Translations under genes and position numbers: made by a program | In this document: piece by piece, positions 34,128 through 47,651 of the stretch | Position numbering within the stretch: the first letter of the stretch is position 1 | How the letters are laid out: every line of letters begins with the position of its first letter | DNA from: Corella eumyota | Lineage: Eukaryota; Chordata; Ascidiacea; Phlebobranchia; Corellidae | Assembly (NCBI GenBank): GCA_963082875.1 | Contig: OY720100.1 | Span: 6,510,001-6,574,000, forward strand | Direction: 5' to 3' | DNA: 64,000 nucleotides | The notes under the pieces: generated by a model | Databases searched by the model: none | Told to the model about the DNA's origin: nothing | What the model saw: only the letters and a program-made list of their open reading frames with translations

Positions 34128-35810
34128 ATGCAAAACTTCACTTTTATTTTCATACTTGTTGTTAGCTGCGCAGTGTGCAGTTCAAAAGAGTTACAAGATG
34201 TTAAAGATTCAATTTTTGAAAGTCTAGAACAGCCAGAACTTAAAGTAACAAAACAATTAAATATTGGTGATGGTAATACGGCGTGGGTAATTGACAATGC
34301 TTTGCGTTATGAAGAGGCTAGCCAATACATAGAAGCCATTTCATTACAAGGCAATGTTCATGGCCTGGATTTTGGGTTAAAAAATTATTCAAGAGATTCG
34401 AACGAACAGTTAAAATTTGATGAAGCACCCTGGTCAGGGGAAATTACTTTAAATTACTTTGGAAATAGTTCAACTTGGCAAGATTTGAAACCGGTTGTTG
34501 AAAATCTACTTAAAAGCGAAGTAAAGGCACAATACGGCAAGGTAGAGTATGTTAGAGCAACCGACCCGATAAAACCTTCTGTTAATAAACTATGTGCCTC
34601 GAACCGCTATGTTTTGACCTTATATGTTCATGATATTTGGAAGTTAAATAGCTACGGACAGGTTTCGTTTTATGCTATGAAAGGCAATCCAGACCTCGGA
34701 ATAAAACCGCGCTTGGAAATAACTGAAACAGTTCATCCGCATGCTTTTCGTGGTATTTTATGGCCTTCTTGTCATACAGTTCTGTTTAGATCCCCGAGTG
34801 TAAATGTCTACAAGCATTTAATCTACCTTAATATTTGGATAACAACTGATTTAAAAGATGAAATAAACATAAACAAAATAAATGCACCCCATTTAAGTGA
34901 AATGAAAAATTTTAAGTTCACAAACAAAGATGCTAACAGGGAAATTGACTTGAAGAGTCACGTTCGAAGAATTTTTTTTGATAAAACTCCGAATAGACCG
35001 ATACAAATTTTTGATGATCTGTTTACAGTGGAAGAACTTAGAGCCTGGCGGTCACACTTGTTACAATATCGAGTTAAATTGGGCCAATATGATCCCGCGC
35101 CCTTACAGGACCACGACAATGTTCAATTCATGACGCAATACGACGTTTCGAGTTTTATTAAAAGCGAAATGTGGCCGAGATTTCAAAAAATCGTAGCTTT
35201 TGTTTCGAATGAAAGCGACTGGAACCCGTACGATGTTGCCCTCAACTACGTTCGACACGGTGACCATACTAGAATCCATCCCGATTCAGAACGCCATCAA
35301 GAAGAATACACAATGTTGTTGTACTTGGCTGAAAACTTGACTGCTCAAGATTTTGGTGAAACCGTTTGGATGATAAAAGAAGAAGGCGACGGTGTGCTAC
35401 GATTTATAGGGGAAGGTGGCGAAACTTACCACTCAATTGCGGCGGTTTCACCTAAATTTGGACGCCTCGTTGTATTTAAAAACAACATACAACACTCTGC
35501 GCATCCTCCTAGCACTAGATTTCTAGGCGGTCGTTACAGTTTTGCAGTTAAAGTTGCGAGGAGCGAACGACTGTCTCTAATCAAACAAATATACGAAGGT
35601 ATGGAGAGTATACAACTAAGCGACAACTTTCAAAAGCTGTCCCAACAACTTCAATTGGGTTACCATGACAATAAAGATACTTCTGAATTTGGAATTAAGG
35701 AGCTAAGAAAGGTGCATAAATATGTTAAAAAAGAAAAAGCTGCTACTTTGCTGCAACAAGAAAAAGAGATATACGGAGAACACATGACATTTGCGTCTGA
35801 CGAACTTTAA
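34128..35810 (+). CDS. ER-resident Fe(II)/2-oxoglutarate dioxygenase family protein, single exon
   Basis: A 560-aa intronless frame starting at the ATG at 34128. It has a signal peptide (FTFIFILVVSCAVCSS) and ends FASDEL, which resembles a KDEL-type ER retrieval signal, so an ER-lumen location is likely. The C-terminal half carries a prolyl-hydroxylase-like double-stranded beta-helix. RIHPDSERH supplies the HxD pair (H384, D386), FKNNIQHSAH the distal His (H456 or H459), and GGRYSFAVKV the 2-oxoglutarate-binding Arg (R469). The N-terminal half (about 45-260) may be a second, inactive domain. After the core comes a Lys/Glu-rich helical tail. The substrate is unknown. Collagen-type prolyl or lysyl hydroxylation is a family possibility, but no close named orthologue is recognised. 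The 3' flank has a 22-bp direct repeat (35822-35868). Confidence 0.78.
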   Translation: MQNFTFIFILVVSCAVCSSKELQDVKDSIFESLEQPELKVTKQLNIGDGNTAWVIDNALRYEEASQYIEAISLQGNVHGLDFGLKNYSRDSNEQLKFDEAPWSGEITLNYFGNSSTWQDLKPVVENLLKSEVKAQYGKVEYVRATDPIKPSVNKLCASNRYVLTLYVHDIWKLNSYGQVSFYAMKGNPDLGIKPRLEITETVHPHAFRGILWPSCHTVLFRSPSVNVYKHLIYLNIWITTDLKDEININKINAPHLSEMKNFKFTNKDANREIDLKSHVRRIFFDKTPNRPIQIFDDLFTVEELRAWRSHLLQYRVKLGQYDPAPLQDHDNVQFMTQYDVSSFIKSEMWPRFQKIVAFVSNESDWNPYDVALNYVRHGDHTRIHPDSERHQEEYTMLLYLAENLTAQDFGETVWMIKEEGDGVLRFIGEGGETYHSIAAVSPKFGRLVVFKNNIQHSAHPPSTRFLGGRYSFAVKVARSERLSLIKQIYEGMESIQLSDNFQKLSQQLQLGYHDNKDTSEFGIKELRKVHKYVKKEKAATLLQQEKEIYGEHMTFASDEL

Positions 35811-35976
35811 TTAAGTGAAGAAATATTAATTGTTTTACTTTTTAAGAATATTAATTGTTTTACTTTTTGTGGAATTTCTGTATAAAATAAAAAAGAAACA
35901 GTTACAGACATTTGAGAAAGTGCTTTTTATTATTAAAATTTTACTGCATAATAAATGTTGCAAATCGCAATAATTT

Positions 35977-38900
35977 TTATGAAGACTTTTGCTTAGGTAA
36001 TTTATATTTTCTTAAAAATTGCTTCTGTAGAAATCTCAAGACCTCTTGTTCTTGTAAATATATGACAACAAGTATTAAAAAAAGACAAATTGCACCAACT
36101 AAAACGTGTAGCAATTTATAAGACCACCCTAAATCGCAACATAGTTTTGCTTCAGATAAAGAGCAAATGAAACTTGAAACTATGAGACTTAAAATTAAAT
36201 ATTTACTAAGTAAAAGACCATTTAAAGGACTTAAAAGTTTACTGCTCCGATAGAACCTAAATGAAAAGAAAAATATTAAAATAAAAAAATTCACAAATTT
36301 AAGAATTTTTTTTTTTAAAACCTTGTTAAAAATAAGTTTGCAATATAATAAAAACATAAAAAATACTTACTTATTTATATAATAAATGCTGTGTAGAATT
36401 CTGGCACCCATATTTAAACAATTAGCAAGAATAAAACCAAGTGATCCAATTTGATTGGTCAGAAAATATGAAGAGGTTAGAAATAAAATAGAAAATAAAA
36501 ACATCTTTTTGTTGTATCTAAAAATTAAAAAAAAAAAAAAAATATTTAAATAATTAAAAAAATTAATCTCTGTAGCATTTCTTCTTAAAGAAGAATATTT
36601 TGAACAAACATACTTATCTACATCAGCTTGATTCATTGCTGCAAACACAAAACACTCGGTTGTTCCATTTATTGCAATACATAAAACATACAAGCAATAA
36701 AACTTTAATAAAGTTGGGCCTACACCTGTCAATAAATTACAAAAAATCAATTAAAAAAAAATATTAAATATATTAAACATTATTAAATTATTTACCTATT
36801 ATTATTTCTATTACCATGATTTTTTTTAAAATCAATATTAGATATTTTTGAGTTAATTTTTTTATAAAATATATAGGCCTACCTGTACTTAAAATACTAC
36901 CACCATATAAGTCAAGTAACAGTTTAGAATAAGGAATACCAAATGCTAAAATAACGGAAGCAATTATAACGACCAATCGCAACAAAAAAAATAAAACCTC
37001 GCTTACAGCCTTCATTTGATCCTAAAAAATATTTAAATAAAAGACATTTTTTTATTTGGAATTTCATAAAAATAATATAAAATTTAATTTTTTCTTACAT
37101 AAGGCTGCTGATTGGCTACTTCTCCACGCTTTAATAGTTTAGCAAAAAAGGGATAAAAACTCTCTTCAATTGGTAAAAACAAAAATCTGTAAAAAACTCA
37201 CTTTTAAAATAAAAACTCGCTTTTGTATTAAACACCAAATATCAATTTTTTACCTAGCTGCTAGTGAGCCTAAATTGTTAATGACATCATAAATTCCTTG
37301 GTCAGCAAAACTAAGAACATTTAAAAATGTCATAACATAACGCTCACCTAGAAAAAAGAACTTTAGAACAAACTCAGATAAATATTAAAAAAACAACACA
37401 ACAAAAATCAAAACACATCAGACATAAATTAAGTAAGTATAAAAAATCTAAATCAAACATTTAACAAATGTGTACCTTCAGTAAGAAATTGTTTTAAAAC
37501 TGATTGTTTCAAGAAACTAAAAGTTAGTTTAGCTGCCTCAAAGTCAATAAAATTATCAGCTTGATATTTAGGAAACATATCTCTTGTTGTTGTGAAAGGA
37601 AAATTGGACAATTGCTTTCCTTGTTGAGTTTGGATATACCAGATAAAATAACCATAGTAAATAGTGATGTAAGTTACCGAAAAGGATATCTAAAGTAGAA
37701 AATGTATGCAACCTTTTAAAGTGTATTGTTGGAACTTTAACAAAAATTGCAAAACTACATTAAGTTAGATGTTCCGTATGGAATATCAAAATCACTAATT
37801 AATTAATAAACTTTTCCCGCAGCGTGGTGTAGTAGTCAGAACACTTGCTACACTACATAAGGTCATTGGTTCGATCCCCACTGCTCTTATGCTGAAGTGC
37901 CTTTGAGTAAGGTGCTATAAATGGTATAAACTCTTTTTGAGCCAGCACTCAATCAGCAGCATAATTATCGGCAATTATATTTTAAGGCAGGGTAACTGAC
38001 GTTACCCAATGTTTAGGTCGTGAAGTCGACCTTCTCACATTGAGGATAAAGAAATATAAAAAAAAACTCACAGTTGAAACGCAAAATGTCAGCAGACCCC
38101 ATTTCGGAAACAATACCACAAGAGCCACTGTTACAAAACACTTTACTAGCATTGCCAGACTTTCACTGACCACCTTTAACTTAACAAATAAAAATATTTG
38201 CCCGATAACCCATAACGGTTCCACTACTAATTCCACTAAAGCACAAATTCCAAATACTAGAACTGCAGTGTTGTAGTGAGGTATTGTAATTGGGTCGGGG
38301 TTTTCGAAAAAATATAACCAACTATAAATGCAAACTGAAGTGCACACGACTCCAACTGGTATCCTAAATTAAAGAACACCAATAAAATATTCAGTTTTTA
38401 TGACGTTTAGTTACTTTCTTATATCATTTATTTATCTTAAATGAAACAAATTTAAATAGTTGTTTTATATATGGTCCAAGAACCAAGAAATTTTTAAAAT
38501 ATAACAACTTTCCACTTACATGCACCATAACAGGTTAATAGTGGGTACCCATCCCACTTTTTCCTTGTGTTGTTTTTCTTCATTATTATTATGAGCACTA
38601 AGACAAGCTCTAAAACAAACTAGTTTATAGTGAGCCGTTAGTTTATATTTATGTTACCCTAACGTGTTACACCATTCGATTTACAATAAAATTTTAGCAA
38701 AAAAATTTTTTTTAATTCAAACCTTCTAAATGCTTCCCTTGATAAGAACAAAATGGTGCTGTAGAGAAGTAAAAGTCTAACATTAACAACGCCCAGCAGT
38801 TCTTTAGTTACATATCTTAGCACAAATGCATTAAGGATAAATGTCATTCCCCGAAAAAATAACTGTAAGCAAAATTTATTGTCAAAATCGTTAAGTTGTT

Positions 38901-40587
38901 TTGTAAAGCATGGTGTATTCTCATGAACATAAAAATTTTGTTATATAATATTGTGGTAAATAAATTTACAATAGCATTACATCACACATACATAGTTAAA
39001 ACACAATAGTTACAACTACAAAATCATTTATAAGTAATTGTATTTTTTCCATATTTTTATAGCTATGTTAGATATTTTCAAGAGTTTCAAAATTTAAGTT
39101 ATTTACTTTAATGTTTTAGTTTAATAAATCGTTGTCATCACACAAAACTCCTTTAAAAACTTGAAATCGGTGGTTCAACGATTTCATGGTGTGAATTTTA
39201 TACTCGCTGCCAAGTCCACCACCACTAGAAGCTGTTTGGTAAAAAACCCTATGCACCCGGGAATGAAGTAATGCCATCGAACACATGGCGCACGGTTCTT
39301 GTGTTAAATAAAAATCAAGGCCAGTACAAATATAATCACTTGAAGAATTATCTTTGTTTTCAGTTGTATTTGCAACTGCATTATTTTCAACAGCTAAGGG
39401 AGTTTTTTGGATTTTATTTTTATTAGTTGGGGGGCTACAGTACAGACCTTTACTGATTGAGTTTTCAGTTTGAATAAGATATGGCTTATATAAATAGTTT
39501 CCCCCACCTTGAGATTTTGCAACCAGATCAATTGCAACCATTACAGCGTGGTTTAATGGTTGTATTTGAAAACAACCAGCTTGTAATTCACATTTGATGT
39601 TTCTCATATCAAAGGCCGTGGCAATTAAATTATTACTGGTACTGTCGAATACTGCAGCGCCCATATTACACAAATTGTCAATGGTTAAACCATATTTCAT
39701 AGAATTAATTGCAACTTTCATATTTTCTTCGATTTGACAAAGATCATTGTCAGAAAATATAGAACAGTCAAGAAGTTTTGTAATCATTTTGTCTTCATGA
39801 AATGAAACTGGCCAGTATGTTTTGCATAACTCAAACTGTTCTCTTGTTAAAGGTGGGTTCGTAGGAACAACCACGACTGAAAGTTCCCCAAAATAAGGTT
39901 TTAATTTATTTAATTCCTGATGTAGTTTTGCAGTATTACTTAAGCAATTTTTAGAAATATTTTTCTTTAACCATTCAAATTTTTCTTTATGGTTCTCCTC
40001 TGTAGAAATATATAGGATGGCCTGCAAAAGATCTTGTCCATCTACTGATATTTTTCTCACTCTTTTTAAATGTTGATACGAAATAGGCACAACTTCAGAT
40101 AAATATTTCAAGGCCGTTGCAGCATACTTTTTATGAGTTAATGTTACAGCTATTGCTTCAGTTAAACCAAGTGAATCAGTATTGGTTAAATATTCATTAC
40201 CGACAACAGACTTAAGGGTCCATTTTCTAGTTAATAATTTCTTTTTTTTCGCTGGCGGTTCTTGGGTAGTATTAGACATCATTTTTCAATGGTTCTGTTT
40301 AACAAAAATGTCTGTAGTCCACACAAGGTTATCTTATTATCAATAAGTATGTCATCAAAATAAAATAATTTTTTTCTCAAAATAAAAGCAAAACTTTATG
40401 CTAACAGACAATAAAACAAATTGTTTTTTCTCTTAGCTAAAAAACCTTTTTATCAAAATTGTTTTTTTTAAATTATAAGATTTTATTTAAATATTTAATG
40501 TAAAACTAATCTTACTTGCAAAATAATGTTGTATGAAGCCAATCTTGATGCACCGGCCAAACCTTCGTCTACTTTATTATTTGTCAT
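35977..40587 (-). CDS. RFT1: RFT1, ER lipid-linked oligosaccharide translocation protein
   Basis: Eleven exons (40516-40587, 38723-38862, 38520-38609, 38072-38363, 37476-37689, 37254-37347, 37099-37186, 36883-37021, 36614-36725, 36371-36517, 35977-36256) give 555 aa (human 541). RFT1 is a multipass ER membrane protein needed for Man5GlcNAc2-PP-dolichol use in N-glycosylation. Matching segments are [105 protein letters not shown] and [14 protein letters not shown]. The first intron (38863-40515) contains the complete ADAT3 gene on the same strand, and intron 4 contains a SINE. An acceptor-like TTTTTTAG lies 35 nt before the start codon, so the 5' UTR may itself be spliced, in cis or by a spliced leader. 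Confidence 0.95.
37817..38066 (+). mobile_element. tRNA-derived SINE, copy 3
   Basis: Head CGCAGCGTGGTGTAGTAGTC with B box GGTTCGATCCCC, then the shared body and an A-rich tail. It lies in RFT1 intron 4, and its 3' end abuts the exon-4 donor (exon begins at 38072), so the intron's first bases directly neighbour the element. Confidence 0.85.
39116..40282 (-). CDS. ADAT3: ADAT3, non-catalytic subunit of tRNA A34 deaminase
   Basis: Single coding exon, 388 aa. With ADAT2 it converts wobble A34 to inosine in tRNAs. The deaminase domain has [11 protein letters not shown], in which the catalytic Glu of the HAE motif is replaced by Val (H245-A-V247), the hallmark of ADAT3. It also has the zinc ligands PCAMC (C331, C334) and the conserved end [20 protein letters not shown] followed by QVFKGVL. 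It lies entirely inside RFT1 intron 1, same strand. A strong 3' splice site (TTTTTGTTAAACAG) sits 12 nt before the ATG. The mRNA may therefore begin with an upstream non-coding exon or a trans-spliced leader. Human ADAT3 is likewise nested in another gene, SCAMP4, so this arrangement is independently similar. Confidence 0.95.
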   Translation of the reverse strand: MMSNTTQEPPAKKKKLLTRKWTLKSVVGNEYLTNTDSLGLTEAIAVTLTHKKYAATALKYLSEVVPISYQHLKRVRKISVDGQDLLQAILYISTEENHKEKFEWLKKNISKNCLSNTAKLHQELNKLKPYFGELSVVVVPTNPPLTREQFELCKTYWPVSFHEDKMITKLLDCSIFSDNDLCQIEENMKVAINSMKYGLTIDNLCNMGAAVFDSTSNNLIATAFDMRNIKCELQAGCFQIQPLNHAVMVAIDLVAKSQGGGNYLYKPYLIQTENSISKGLYCSPPTNKNKIQKTPLAVENNAVANTTENKDNSSSDYICTGLDFYLTQEPCAMCSMALLHSRVHRVFYQTASSGGGLGSEYKIHTMKSLNHRFQVFKGVLCDDNDLLN

Positions 40588-40897
40588 TTTAATCCAACAT
40601 TTATAAACTTTAACTTAAAACCTAAAAAAGAAGAAACAGAAATTTACAAAATGGTATTTAGGGCAAAACAATATTATTTTAATCCGAATACTTTGGTAGA
40701 ATAATTTTAATTTGAGAATTAAATGCAAACAAATTTTTGGATGATAAAAAGGATAGTTTAGTTGGACAACTTGAAAAAACAACTTATAATAAACACAAAG
40801 ACTTAAAACATAAGATAAAGAGTTTTTTTATAAACAAATTTCCTAAGCTAGGCAGAATTACAATAAGGCATTCCTACAATTGTTTACAATAATATTG
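40588..40897 (-). other. intercistronic spacer GTF2F1-RFT1
   Basis: 310 nt between the GTF2F1 stop and RFT1 start on the same strand. It carries an ATTAAA-type poly(A) signal for the minus strand (about 40708) and a polypyrimidine plus AG acceptor ending at 40622. This layout is compatible with separate genes or a loose operon with trans-splicing. The sequence alone does not decide. Confidence 0.4.
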
Positions 40898-42941
40898 TTA
40901 TTGTTTTAAAAACAAGTGCATTTTGCCATTCAGGTTAGTTTTTTCGGGGTTTAATTTCTTTAAAATTTTAGCAACTTTTTCTACAATTTGCTCACTGGTC
41001 AGACCAGTTTTTTTCTTTTTAAATTTCTTTAACAAATCTTTTGTGGTTATCGGTTTCAGAGTCAAATATTTTTTCACTGTTTCTTCAGTGATCATGTGTT
41101 GTTGGATATCTTTTGTCGGCGTGGTACTACCCGATCCTGATTGGTTGAATTTTTGACGCTTGATTGATTCTTCTGCCTGGGATGATGCGCCGCGCTTTCC
41201 TAACACACTTGAACTTCCGATGGTTAGAGGAGATTGACGGCCTTTGTGAATCTCTAACTTTTTGGAGACATCTTGTAACCGAGATTTAGTTGAAGGAGAC
41301 CCTGTTTTTTATTGAAAAAATATAAGATTTTTTGCAAGTTTTATCAAAATTTTAATTAAATATCAAATAAAAAATAATTGAGTAACTAACCCAACATTTA
41401 GATTTTGGAAATTTCTTAAAAAAACGTACCTGACAATTCCGATGTAGGTGTTGCTGATCTACTTCTTGAAGCACTTCGGCTTTTCTTTCCTTTTTTATCT
41501 TTTGGTGAAGATTTAGGTTGCATGAACAACGCACTTTTTGATATTGAATCATCATTATCAATATCACTCTCAGATGCAGAAGAAGAACCACTATCGTCGC
41601 TTCCTCGCTTTTTTTTATTCTTTTGCTCCTCCTTTTTCTTCTCCTCTGATTTCTCATCTTCTTCTTCACTGCTGGAGGATTCATGCTCATCCAAACCTCT
41701 TGGAGCAATCTTAGAGTCGTTGATTTCTTCATTTTCACTGCTTATGTCACTCGCATATGCAATTTCAGTTCCTTCATGTTCTCCATCATCAGAATCCTCC
41801 AAAGCTTCTTCCGCAGATTCATTTTTGTTTTTTTGTTTATTCTTTTTCTTCTTCTTTGTTTTGTTTCCAGAATCATCTTCGCTTTCCTCTGAACTGCTCC
41901 CGCTCATGTAAAGTTGAAGGTCCTCATCATCGTGGATGACAAGCTCGCTCTCCTTCTTTACATTTTTATCATTTTTCTTCCTCTCCATTTTAACAGAAGA
42001 ACTTTGCTCAGCATCCTCTTCCTCATTATTTATATGCAATCTTTTCCTTGCCATGTAGTTTAAATGGTTGAAAATTTGATCTCTTTTCTCCCATGCTGCT
42101 TCTGCTTCTTCGTCGGTTAGAGTTCGATGCTGAATTTTCCGATTAAAATTAAACCAATCTTGGACTGGGTAAGCTTCAAATGTAAAATCAGGTCTTTGAG
42201 TAAACACAAAATACATTGACCCCTCGCCGATACCTCCTTCTTTCTTCCCGTAAAAATCTTTAGTCACCACCTTTGGTTTTATGTCCTTAGGAACTTTGCC
42301 GTTTAATTTTTTCTTGATATCTGGTTCGGTCTCTAGAGCTGCTACAGTAAGATTCCAAGGTTGGTCTTCGATTTTAAATTTGTTTTTTGCTCTTCCTCCA
42401 TATTTTAATCGGCGAGCCTGTAACATAAAATGTTTTCTTTAAAAACAACATAATATTTTAAATAGATTAATATTTGATTATTTAAGTAGTATATAAAAAA
42501 AAACTATATCAATTTATGCTTTAACAAATTAATATAGTTTACCTCTTCTCTTTGTTTTCTTCCATATTCACTTCCTTCCCCAAACTCCGGATAAACTTTA
42601 TCATTTTCATAAATTTTTTTGCCACTTAAATCTCTTGACAATGTCCCTTGTGCCCATTTCTAACAAATAAAAATAAACTAAATTTATCTGATGATAAATA
42701 TTTTTTTAAATGTTTTAAGATGTTGTAAGATATATGGTGAATAAATATAAACTAAACACCTTAAAATACTTTCAAAACCTAAAAAATAATCTAGCAAAAA
42801 AACTTCTAAAAAAATTTTAAATGTCAATTTTATACATACTCTAATATCAACTCGATCACCAGCGTTAAATCTCATGACGTTGTATTTCTTGGCATTATGT
42901 TTGGGTACCCTTACAAGGTATTCATCAACATTAGAAGACAT
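40898..42941 (-). CDS. GTF2F1: TFIIF alpha subunit (RAP74)
   Basis: Four exons (42840-42941, 42543-42659, 41430-42417, 40898-41301) give 536 aa (human 517). RAP74 pairs with RAP30 and escorts RNA polymerase II into the preinitiation complex. Conserved parts are the N-terminus EYLVRVPKHNAKKYNVMRFN, the TFIIF dimerisation barrel with EDQPWNLTV, SMYFVFTQRPDFTFEAYPV and KIQHRTLTDEEAEAAWEKRD, a long acidic/Lys/Ser-rich linker, and the C-terminal winged helix TEETVKKYLTLKPITTKDLL followed by KKTGLTSEQIV, the FCP1-binding domain. RFT1 and the nested ADAT3 follow on the same strand. Confidence 0.96.
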
Positions 42942-43155
42942 TTTATTATTTTTTTAATTTAATTTTAAATCTAAATTTAAATTAACAAAAATTTTAACAA
43001 CAGCAACAACAAATCGAAAATAAAATAAAAATTCATGTACTAATAAAAACAATGCAAAACACAAACATGTAAAAAAGTAACTTATAAATGATTCTAAAAA
43101 TAAACACAAATTTAACAAAAAAAGTAAAAGAATAAATAAATTGGTTACAGATTTT

Positions 43156-43461
43156 TTAATTTTGCTTTCCTAATTTTCCCATTTGAAAAGAAAAGTTAAT
43201 ATCATCTGGAAACTTGTCAGTAATTTCACTATGTGTTTCTGATTTAACACTATTTTTTAATTTGTATTCTGACTTTTGATATCTTTTCTGTGCATAACAA
43301 TTGTTCCTTTTATAAGTTGTATTACTACTTGACGTATTTAATGGCAAAATTATGTAATCTTTAATTCTTGATACTCGCATTTGCTGAAGAATTTCTAAAT
43401 GATTTACAGAACCATTTTGTTTTAGTTGCTCGATTATTTTCTCTGAAATACGGCGTGGCAT
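43156..43461 (-). CDS. small hypothetical protein
   Basis: A 101-aa single-exon frame beginning MPRRISEKIIEQLKQNGS, Lys/Asn/Ser-rich, with no membrane helix or signal peptide. It lies 215 bp upstream of GTF2F1 on the same strand and diverges from tafazzin. An upstream Met (43479) adds six residues. I do not recognise it. In this AT-rich DNA a frame of this length could be chance, although its position in a promoter-like gap and its non-repetitive N-terminus favour a real gene. Confidence 0.35.
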   Translation of the reverse strand: MPRRISEKIIEQLKQNGSVNHLEILQQMRVSRIKDYIILPLNTSSSNTTYKRNNCYAQKRYQKSEYKLKNSVKSETHSEITDKFPDDINFSFQMGKLGKQN

Positions 43462-44039
43462 TTTAATATATTTTTGCACTAAGTGATTTATTTTAGACTT
43501 CCAGTTGCTTGGTTGCTAATTTAAAACTGTTTAACTTTTAAAAAGTAATTCGAATAACAAAAATAAATTTAGACACAAAACGTTAGTATTATTGTCCATC
43601 AAATAATAAATTAAAAATATCTGCACCACATTTGTTTTAAAATTATGCAATTGTGTTTTTAGTTACCTTCCTTCACGGGTAAAACAGGAATCACAGTAGC
43701 CAGATTAAAAAATAAAACCACCGTCGTGCAAAAAATAAAAACAATAAAACGTGAACGTCAAATCAGTGTTTCCAAAATTCCATGTCACCATTGATGTCGG
43801 AGGTTTCAAAAAATTAAAATTTTGCAGTAAACACGTAGTGCGTCGTATTAAAATAAAAATCGTTTCTTTCGGGTATTTAATTTTAACACGCAATACATAT
43901 TTTAAATTTTTGCGCATTATCGTCTTTCCCACTTTCACGATCAACAGAAGATCTCAAGGTAGGTGCTTTCCCTAAATTTATGAGTTAACTTGAAAATGTT
44001 TATTTGTTGAGTCACTTAATCTATTAATGCTTAGGCACT

Positions 44040-45136
44040 ATGACTGAAAAGTATAGGTGGCCCTTTCCAAAAAGTCCTTTTCCATATTGGTGGAAATGCA
44101 CTAGTTCCATTACGATTGCTTCTGTTGCTATGCTGAGCAAATTGTGGATATGTTACGCAAATTCAACTAAATTCCATGGACTTGATAATGTAAGAACAGC
44201 CATTGCCAACCGAAATAAAAACACTCCTTTAATAACAGGTAATAGTTGTGTGTTAAAATTTCTATTAGCATTGTTTAAAAAAAGTATGTATTAAATTTAG
44301 CTGGAAATCATCACAGTTGTATGGATGATCCTATTCTTTGTGCTGTCCTACCATGGAAAATACTATTTTCACCTTCAAAATTTCGATGGACTCCTTCTGC
44401 CCATGATATTTGTTTTAATACACCTGCAATGGGAACATTTTTTGCACTTGGAAGGGTAAAAGACTTATTAAATTAAAGTATTTTATTTAAAATATAAAAA
44501 CTAAAAATCAGATCACTTATCTTAACCTACAATCAATATATATTTAAGAGCATTCCAATAGTAAGGGGTGATGGTGTAATACAAAAGGGAATGGATTACA
44601 CTTTAGAGATACTAAATCAAGGGGATTGGGTTCACATCTTTCCTGAAGGAAGAGTTAATATACAGAAAACATGGATTAGGTGGTGTTTCAGTTGCAATTA
44701 TTAGGTTATACCCAAAAAATTTGATCATGTAATCATTGCTACTTTAATAAGGCTTAATTATACTTAATTTTTAAGGCTTAAATGGGGAATAGGGCGGCTT
44801 ATAAAAGACTGTGAGCACTGCCCAATAGTAGTTCCTTTTTATCATGTTGGTATGGACACTTTGCTGCCTAACAAAAAACCTTACATTCCAAGATTTGGTA
44901 TGCCAATTTTATTTATACAATTTAAAGAAAACACATTTTATTGATATTTTTTATTAAAAGGTAAAAAGTTGACAGTATTGTTTGGTGAACCATTAAACTT
45001 CGATAAAAAGTTGAAATTGTGGAAAAAAGAAGAATTGAACCCATTACAGATCCAAAAAAACATTACTGATATAATACAGTTAAATTTGGATCAATTAAAA
45101 ACAATCGCATATCAATTACATGAATCAAGAAGTTAA
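44040..45136 (+). CDS. TAFAZZIN: tafazzin, cardiolipin-remodelling transacylase
   Basis: Exons 44040-44238, 44301-44455, 44549-44679, 44776-44897 and 44961-45136 give 260 aa. The enzyme moves acyl chains between phospholipids and cardiolipin in mitochondrial membranes. Conserved items are [12 protein letters not shown] near the start, the acyltransferase HX4D motif NHHSCMDD (H70, D75), [32 protein letters not shown] and [10 protein letters not shown]. The length equals the human form lacking exon 5, and no sequence equivalent to that exon is present between GR and SIPIVRGDG. The third donor is AG|GTGGTG, weak but required by frame. A likely 5' UTR intron (donor at 43961, acceptor at 44034) ends 5 nt before the ATG. 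Confidence 0.95.
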
Positions 45137-45442
45137 CCATTTGCCTTCAATTTTCTATAAACTTATCATGTACTGTGTTTAATTAAGTGTGTTGTAGTTC
45201 TTGTTTTGTAAAATTCTGTTTAGGAAAATGTCTTTTTTGAAATTAAACCTAATTTTATTTATTAAAAAATTTAAAGAAAAACAGTTAAGAGAACTTTAAA
45301 ATGGAAAGAATTTTACTAGTATTTAACACAGGAATAATATTTATGTTTAATAAGTAATGCATAAGTATTTATATTTTTTTATAAAATCAATTTTATAAAA
45401 TTTACAGTCAATTTGTCTAATGGCCTAAATACTAGATAAGGA
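45137..45442. other. convergent spacer tafazzin-PRMT6
   Basis: About 300 bp of AT-rich 3' flanks of two tail-to-tail genes. No other feature was seen. Confidence 0.5.

Positions 45443-47651
<2,209 letters not shown>

Noticed and set aside
41522-41939. Long plus-strand Ser/Phe-rich frames opposite GTF2F1
   Set aside because: Antisense of the acidic, Lys-rich linker of RAP74, with no conserved features.
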